NCBI RefSeq assembly: GCF_008632955.1
Contig: NZ_CP043959.1
Coordinates: 5,022,001-5,086,000 of the forward strand
DNA length: 64,000 bases
From: Streptomyces tendae
Lineage (GTDB): Bacteria; Actinomycetota; Actinomycetes; Streptomycetales; Streptomycetaceae
Direction of reading: 5' to 3'
Part shown: piece by piece, positions 59,309 through 64,000 of the stretch
Layout of the letters: each line of letters starts with the position of its first letter
Numbering within the stretch: position 1 is the first letter of the stretch
The notes under the pieces: model-generated
What the model was told of the DNA's origin: nothing
Database searches by the model: none
Seen by the model: the letters and a program-made list of their open reading frames with translations, nothing else
Made by a program: the position numbers and the translations under genes

Positions 59309-60222
59309 CCGGAAGGGCGCGGGACGGGGCGTTGCTGGTCGTCGGGGACGTGATCACGGACGTGGTCGCGCGGCACCCGGGCTCCCTCGCCGCGGGCACG
59401 GACACCGCGGCCGTGATCCGCACGGTGCCTGGTGGGGCGGGCGCGAACGTGGCCTGCTGGGCCGCGCACCGGGGTGGCTGCGAGGTGCGCCTGCTGGGAC
59501 GGGTGGGCTCGGACGCGGCGGCGTGGCACGAACGGGAGTTGATCGCCTGCGGCGTGCGCCCGCGGCTGGTCGTGGACGACGAGGTGCCGACGGGGACGGT
59601 CGTCTGCCTGGTCGACGGGCAGGCGGAGGCCGAGCGGACCTTCCTCACGGACAGTGGAGCGTCGCTGCGGCTCGGCCCCGAGGACTGGTCGGACATGCTG
59701 CTGGACGGGGTGGCGCGGCTGCATCTGTCGGGTTACCTGCTGTTCGGCGACAGCAGCCGGGCCCTTGTGGCGGTGGCGCTGAAGGCGGCAGCGGCGCGCG
59801 GGATTCCGGTGAGTACGGACCCGGCGTCGGCCGGGTTCCTCGCCCGGCTGGGTCCGGACCGTTTCCTGTCGCTGGTGGAGGGCGTGGAAGTGCTGCTGCC
59901 CAGCCGGGACGAGGCGTGCCTGCTGACGGGTCGCTCCGACGTGGCGGACGCGGCGGCGCGGCTGAGCCGGCGGATCCCCTTGGTGGTGGTCAAGCAGGGC
60001 GCGGAGGGTGCGCTGCTGGCGCGGTCCGGCGAGGTGTGGGCCCGTGTGCCGGCCGTGCCGGTGACGCCCCGGGACACCACCGGTGCCGGAGACGCCTTCA
60101 CGGGAGCCTTCCTCGCGGCCCTGCTCGCGGGCGCGATGCCCGAGAAGGCGGCCGAGGAGGGGTGCCGGGCGGGAGCTCGGGCGGTGGAGCGGACCGGAGC
60201 ACGGCCGCCGGCCCGCGGCTGA
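59305..60222 (+). CDS. PfkB-family kinase, probable pseudouridine kinase
   Basis: A 305-aa ribokinase-fold enzyme: VVGDVITDVVARHPG at the N-terminus, VPGGAGANVACWAAHRGG and TTGAGDAFTGAFLAAL (catalytic Asp) near residue 255. Its GTG overlaps the psuG stop (GTGA at 59305-59308). In E. coli PsuK phosphorylates pseudouridine for PsuG, so the coupling supports that role here. The C-terminal residues are Ala/Arg-rich. Confidence 0.85.
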   Translation: MTGRARDGALLVVGDVITDVVARHPGSLAAGTDTAAVIRTVPGGAGANVACWAAHRGGCEVRLLGRVGSDAAAWHERELIACGVRPRLVVDDEVPTGTVVCLVDGQAEAERTFLTDSGASLRLGPEDWSDMLLDGVARLHLSGYLLFGDSSRALVAVALKAAAARGIPVSTDPASAGFLARLGPDRFLSLVEGVEVLLPSRDEACLLTGRSDVADAAARLSRRIPLVVVKQGAEGALLARSGEVWARVPAVPVTPRDTTGAGDAFTGAFLAALLAGAMPEKAAEEGCRAGARAVERTGARPPARG

Positions 60223-60513
60223 GCGGGCAGAAGTACGCGCTGAGCAGCGGGGCGGTACGGGATCGTCCGGCTCTCGGCCCACGACCGACCGCCGCTTCGG
60301 GACCGGCCGTCGGCCTGCGCGGCGCCCCTCGACGGCATGCGCGGCACCGGCCGCGCCGGTCGACGAGGGGTGCGCCGCCCTGCTGTCCACAGGCGGGAAC
60401 CAAGCGGAAGTTGACGTTTCCACAGGCCCGGACGAGGTCGGCCGGTGGCTGGCAGACTGGCGCGGCAGGGCCGACGAGCAGGTCGGCACGGGGGATCACG
60501 CGAGGGGGACCGA

Positions 60514-61632
60514 ATGTCGATGGCAGGGAATCTGCGGAAGGTCAGGGGTCTGGGCCGGGTCGGCAGGCTGCGCGGGCTGGCGCGCCGCCGTCCCCGGGTC
60601 GATCTGAGCCACCCCGCCCGGTCCCCACTGGGCTCCTCGGTGGTCAACTGCGTGACCTACCGGGACGGTCACCGCGTCTCCGTGCCCGGGGAGGCGGCCG
60701 ACGCCGTCACGTGGGTCCGTGAGAGCGGGGAAGGGTTCGTCTGGCTGGGGCTGCACGAGCCGACGAGCCGGGAGTTCGCCGGCATCGCCGAGCTGTTCGA
60801 CCTGCACCCGCTGGCGGTGGAGGACGCCGTCGAGGCCCACCAGCGGCCCAAGCTGGAGCGGTACGGCGAGACGCTGTTCGCCGTGTTCAAGACGGTCTGC
60901 TACGTCGAACACGAGGAACTGACCGCGAACAGCGAGGTGGTGGACACCGGCGAGATCATGGTCTTCGTCGGCCCCGACTTCGTGGTGACCGTGCGCCACG
61001 GGCGGCACGGCTCGCTGGGACCGCTGCGCGAAGGGCTGGAATCCGATCCCGGGAGGCTGGGCCAGGGACCGTCCACGGTGCTGCACGCCATCGCGGACCA
61101 AGTGGTCGACGACTATCTGAGCGTGACCGATTCAGTCCAGGAGGACATGGACCGGGTCGAGACGGATGTGTTCGCGGAGCACGGCGCCCGGGTCGATCCG
61201 GGCCGCATCTACCAGCTCAAGCGCGAACTGCTGGAGCTGAAGCGGGCGGTGGTGCCGCTCGGCAGGCCGCTTGAGGAGCTGGCCACCCGGCCGAGCCGGG
61301 TGATCGCCCCGGACATACAGGCGTACTTCCGCGACGTCGCCGACCATCTGCAGCGGGCGACGGAACAGATAGCGGCGTTCGACGAGTTGATCAACTCGAT
61401 CCTCCAGGCCCATCTGGCGCGGGTCACGGTCGCCCAGAACGAGGACATGCGGAAGATCACCGCCTGGGCGGCGATCGTCGCGGTGCCCACCATGGTGTGC
61501 GGCATGTACGGCATGAACTTCGACCACATGCCGGAGCTGCACTGGCGGTACGGCTACGGCATGGTCATCGCGGTGATATCCGTGGCGTGCGTGCTGCTCC
61601 ACCGGGCGTTCCGGCGCAGCGGCTGGCTGTGA
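60514..61632 (+). CDS. CorA-family magnesium/cobalt transporter
   Basis: A 372-aa CorA-type divalent cation channel. The cytoplasmic domain holds about 300 residues with the coiled-coil stalk region (YLSVTDSVQEDMDRVETDVF onward) and two C-terminal helices; the pore loop motif YGMNFDHMPEL with the Gly-Met-Asn selectivity signature lies at about 333. ATG 60514 has GAGGGGG upstream. The preceding 60223-60513 (291 nt) shows no gene and no clear hairpin. Confidence 0.93.
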   Translation: MSMAGNLRKVRGLGRVGRLRGLARRRPRVDLSHPARSPLGSSVVNCVTYRDGHRVSVPGEAADAVTWVRESGEGFVWLGLHEPTSREFAGIAELFDLHPLAVEDAVEAHQRPKLERYGETLFAVFKTVCYVEHEELTANSEVVDTGEIMVFVGPDFVVTVRHGRHGSLGPLREGLESDPGRLGQGPSTVLHAIADQVVDDYLSVTDSVQEDMDRVETDVFAEHGARVDPGRIYQLKRELLELKRAVVPLGRPLEELATRPSRVIAPDIQAYFRDVADHLQRATEQIAAFDELINSILQAHLARVTVAQNEDMRKITAWAAIVAVPTMVCGMYGMNFDHMPELHWRYGYGMVIAVISVACVLLHRAFRRSGWL

Positions 61633-61666
61633 CATCCGCCGGCCACGCCGCCGGCGGGCGGCGGGG

Positions 61667-62095
61667 TCAGCCCGAGGCGGACCGGGCGTAGACGCTCTCG
61701 ACGAAGGCGGCGATCTGCTCGTCCGTCAGGTGCTGGGCCAGGTCGGCCTCGCTGATCATGCCGACGAGGCGCTTGTCGTCGATGACGGGCAGGCGGCGGA
61801 TCTGGTGGGTCCGCATCTCGTTGAGCACGTCGTCGATGTCGGCGTCGGACGCGATCCAGCGTGGCGTGCCCTTGGCCATCTCGCCCGCGGTGACCCGGGC
61901 GGGGTCGTGGCCCATGGCGACGCAGCCGACGACGATGTCGCGGTCGGTGAGGATGCCGCAGAGCCGCTCGTTCTCGTCGCTGATGGGCAGCGCGCCGACG
62001 TTCAGCTCGCGCATCAACTGTGCCGCGCGGTCGAGGGTTTCGTGCGCGGGGATCCACTGGGCGCCGCGGTGCATGATGTCTCCGGCGGTGGTCAT
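61667..62095 (-). CDS. CBS-domain pair protein
   Basis: A 142-aa protein consisting only of two CBS domains (VGALPISDENERLCGILTDR in the first and RRLPVIDDKRLVGMISEADL in the second), a module that binds adenine nucleotides. Members are often hypoxia- or stationary-phase-induced in actinobacteria. ATG 62095 has GGGAGG upstream. It converges on corA with 34 nt between. The partner protein is unknown. Confidence 0.9.
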   Translation of the reverse strand: MTTAGDIMHRGAQWIPAHETLDRAAQLMRELNVGALPISDENERLCGILTDRDIVVGCVAMGHDPARVTAGEMAKGTPRWIASDADIDDVLNEMRTHQIRRLPVIDDKRLVGMISEADLAQHLTDEQIAAFVESVYARSASG

Positions 62096-62267
62096 GAGGT
62101 ACCTCCCGGTGCCGGACGGCCGGCGCGGCGCGGGGGCGCGCCGCGAGTCCCGACGCCCTTCATTGTCGCCGGGTCGTCGGCGGACGGCACCCGCAGCACA
62201 GGCTTCGTGGCCCGCGCCCCAGGTGCGCGACCGGCGTCCCAGGTCCGGGAGCGGGGCCCGCGCGGTC

Positions 62268-62900
62268 TCAGCCGCGCCAGGCCGGACGGCGGGGGTCGTC
62301 GGCCCGCACCAGCACGTCGGCCGTGGCGGCCGGGTCGGTCTCCTCCTCGTAGCGCTCGAAGGCGGGGAGCGTCCAGTGCTCGGCCTCGGGGGTGCGGCGG
62401 CGCAGCGCACCGGTTGAGAGGAGGAGGTGGACACTCAGATCGAAGGGGAACCAGTGACGCAGCAGAAGCGGTCCGTGCAGCAACAGCACGCCACCGGGTG
62501 GCAGTTGGACGTAAGGGCTGCGGGTGGCGCGGTCGGTGGCCGGGTCCCAGAGGTCGGGCAGCACCCGCCCGCTGCCGCCGGGCCCGAGCGGGTCGAACAC
62601 CTCACGCCACAGGGCGCCGGTGTCGTACCAGCCGCCGTAGTAGGACTCCAGGTCCTGGTGGCCGTATTCGAGCCGGACCGAGGCGGGGCGCAGGAAGCCG
62701 TCCGTGCCCACGACCAGGCTGGGGCGGCCCCCCGCGCGCAGTGCCTCGGCGAGGCGTTCGGCGAGGTCGCCCGGGCGGGCGGCCGGGGCACCGTCGAGGG
62801 CGACGCGGGGCCAGGGGGCGCCGTCGGCCGTCTCGAGCTCCAGCAGGCGCTCGGCGAGCAGGTCGACGAGCCGGTCCCAGGTGATCGCTTCGAGTCGCAC
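62268..62900 (-). CDS. Uridine-kinase-like protein lacking a P-loop
   Basis: A 210-aa protein whose fold and end resemble actinobacterial uridine kinase-like proteins: VALDGAPAARPGDLAERLAE, where a normal kinase would read a Walker A with GK[ST], DGFLRPASVRLEYGHQDLES, and GVLLLHGPLLLRHWFPFDLS. The missing lysine suggests a non-canonical or non-catalytic protein. I use GTG 62900 (VRLEAITWDRL); an in-frame GTG at 62918 is also possible. It lies 172 nt upstream of the CBS protein on the same strand. Confidence 0.6.
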   Translation of the reverse strand: MRLEAITWDRLVDLLAERLLELETADGAPWPRVALDGAPAARPGDLAERLAEALRAGGRPSLVVGTDGFLRPASVRLEYGHQDLESYYGGWYDTGALWREVFDPLGPGGSGRVLPDLWDPATDRATRSPYVQLPPGGVLLLHGPLLLRHWFPFDLSVHLLLSTGALRRRTPEAEHWTLPAFERYEEETDPAATADVLVRADDPRRPAWRG

Positions 62901-63123
62901 AGGGCCATGATGCGTCACGTCCCCGGTGGCGTTCGAAGCGCCGGGAGAGCCCGAGCCCGGCACCTGCGGCACCCGCGGTGCCTACCTGCGAACGCGGAGC
63001 GTGGACGATCGCGCATGGCCGTGCGCCGCTCGGCCATGGCCCGCAGTGTGCGGGGCGCGTTGACTGGTGGTGACGGCGACCGGGAGGGAGTCCCGGTGCC
63101 AGGGACGGCGGGGGTGACGGCAC

Positions 63124-63606
63124 ATGGGCGACGGGCCGTATCTGGTGCTGACGATGCTGGGTGTGCTCGGGACCGGGGTGGTGGCCGGGGTGTTCTGCGC
63201 GTTCTCGACGTTCGTGATGCGAGGGCTCGCGGCGGTGCCGCCGGCGCGGGGCGTGGCCGCGATGCAGGCGATCAACGTGGCGGCGGTGCGAGCGCCGTTC
63301 ATGCTGGTGTTCCTCGGCTCGACGGTGCTGTGCGCGGTGCTGACGGCGGTGACGTGCGTGGTGTGGCCGGACGAGGGGGCGGTCGCGTCGCTGGTGGGCG
63401 GTGCCCTGTACCTGTGCGGGTCGTTCGGGCTGACCGTGGTGGCGCACATACCCCGCAACGACCGGCTGGCCCGGCTGGAGGCGGACAGCGCGGAGGCCGC
63501 CGCGTACTGGCCGGTGTACGTGCGCGGGTGGACCCGGTGGAACCACGTCCGCGCCCTGGCCTCCGCCGGTGCGGCGCTGGCGTACCTCCTCGCCCTCACC
63601 GGTTGA
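63124..63606 (+). CDS. DUF1772-like membrane protein
   Basis: A 160-aa protein with four hydrophobic helices (LVLTMLGVLGTGVVAGVFCAF first, then around 52-75, 80-107 and 140-158) and the sequence NVAAVRAPFMLVFLGST plus IPRNDRLARLE, characteristic of the DUF1772/anthrone-oxygenase-like superfamily. Function not established here. ATG 63124 has GGGGGTGA upstream. Confidence 0.85.
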   Translation: MGDGPYLVLTMLGVLGTGVVAGVFCAFSTFVMRGLAAVPPARGVAAMQAINVAAVRAPFMLVFLGSTVLCAVLTAVTCVVWPDEGAVASLVGGALYLCGSFGLTVVAHIPRNDRLARLEADSAEAAAYWPVYVRGWTRWNHVRALASAGAALAYLLALTG

Positions 63607-63772
63607 CGTACCGACGCCCGCACCAGGTCCCACCTGCGCGGCAGGGGCAGGCAGGGTCCCGTGCGGACGCCGTCGGGCGCGCTGCGGGAGGGGGTGGGCG
63701 GACGTATCGTGTTCGCAGCAGTGCCGCCCGACGACGCACGGCCTGTCACCCGCCCACGCAAGGAACACGGCC

Positions 63773-64000
63773 ATGGCCGATCCCAAGGGTTTCCTCACCA
63801 CGCCCCGCCAGGACTGGCCGCGCCGGCCCGTGGAGGAACGGGTCCGCGACTGGGACGAGGTGTACGTCCCCGGAGGGCTGCTGCCGATCATCAGCACGCA
63901 GGCGGACCGGTGCATGGACTGCGGTGTGCCGTTCTGCCACGAGGCCTGCCCGCTGGGCAATCTCATCCCGGAGTGGAACGACCTGGTGTCGCGGGAGGAC
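63773..64000 (+). CDS. gltD: Glutamate synthase small subunit, N-terminal part
   Basis: NADPH-dependent small subunit of glutamate synthase, cut by the window end after 76 residues. The N-terminus GFLTTPRQDWPRRP and the iron-sulfur ligands C47, C50, C55 and C59 in CMDCGVPFCHEACPLGN are diagnostic. ATG 63773 has AAGGAA upstream. No gltB lies in this window before it; whether one follows is unknown. Confidence 0.92.
   Translation, partial: MADPKGFLTTPRQDWPRRPVEERVRDWDEVYVPGGLLPIISTQADRCMDCGVPFCHEACPLGNLIPEWNDLVSRED

Overview
This 64 kb window is chromosomal DNA from a Streptomyces-type actinomycete. The GC content is very high, GTG and TTG starts are common, and genes are densely packed with ATGA or GTGA overlaps. 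It carries the actinobacterial markers WhiA, an RbpA-family protein, OpcA and a mycothiol-dependent isomerase-like protein. From memory, much of the gene order follows the S. coelicolor SCO1934-SCO1977 neighbourhood (ctaB/tkt-tal-zwf-opcA-pgl ... pgi ... tpi-pgk-gap ... whiA-yvcK-rapZ-uvrC ... uvrA ... aroQ ... terC ... uvrB ... gltD). No database was searched.

Layout. 1-5.4 kb: the end of an ABC exporter ATPase and its ABC-2 permease, ctaA (heme A synthase), a nucleotidyltransferase, a FluG-like amidohydrolase, a small conserved protein and ctaB (heme O synthase). 5.8-12.4 kb: a pentose-phosphate operon, tkt-tal-zwf-opcA-pgl. 12.4-22.9 kb: a probably accessory block between pgl and pgi. It holds an alpha-glucoside utilisation operon (GH13 glucosidase, binding lipoprotein, two permeases), an orphan solute-binding protein, and a PadR-regulated ABC/FtsX exporter, with an AT-rich GTTAGGTA motif present three times. 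22.9-28.9 kb: pgi, an RbpA-family gene, secG, tpiA, pgk and gap, all on the minus strand. 29-37.4 kb: a secreted M14 zinc carboxypeptidase and the whiA-yvcK-rapZ-uvrC operon.

37.7-42 kb: a small predicted protein, an XRE-like regulator, a Rieske lipoprotein, and a LacI regulator translationally coupled to a PfkB sugar kinase. The LacI gene is preceded by a 72-bp array of six 12-bp repeats that look like LacI operator elements. 42.1-49.8 kb: uvrA, a mycothiol-type isomerase-like protein, an MBL hydrolase, aroQ, a cation/H+ antiporter and TerC. 50.1-55.1 kb: a TerD-domain fusion protein, TerD and uvrB. 55.1-64 kb: an MHYT membrane protein, a secreted glycerophosphodiesterase, an alkyltransferase, a VOC protein, a PsuG/PsuK-like pair, CorA, a CBS protein, a uridine-kinase-like protein without a P-loop, a DUF1772-like protein and the start of gltD.

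Two core genes, zwf and pgi, are each broken by loss of one base from what should be a five-C run. Restoring that base gives full-length proteins in both cases, so I favour homopolymer sequence errors over biological loss. Several genes (ctaA, the 110-aa protein, uvrC, the isomerase-like gene, the MBL gene, uvrB, the alkyltransferase) have a TANNNT box exactly 7 nt before the start codon and no ribosome binding site, as in leaderless Streptomyces transcripts. The most distinctive signals are the 12-bp operator array, the GTTAGGTA motif set, an Ig-like insert in a sugar permease, and the TerD/degenerate-ATPase fusion. I do not see a CRISPR array, tRNA, rRNA, insertion sequence or complete prophage.
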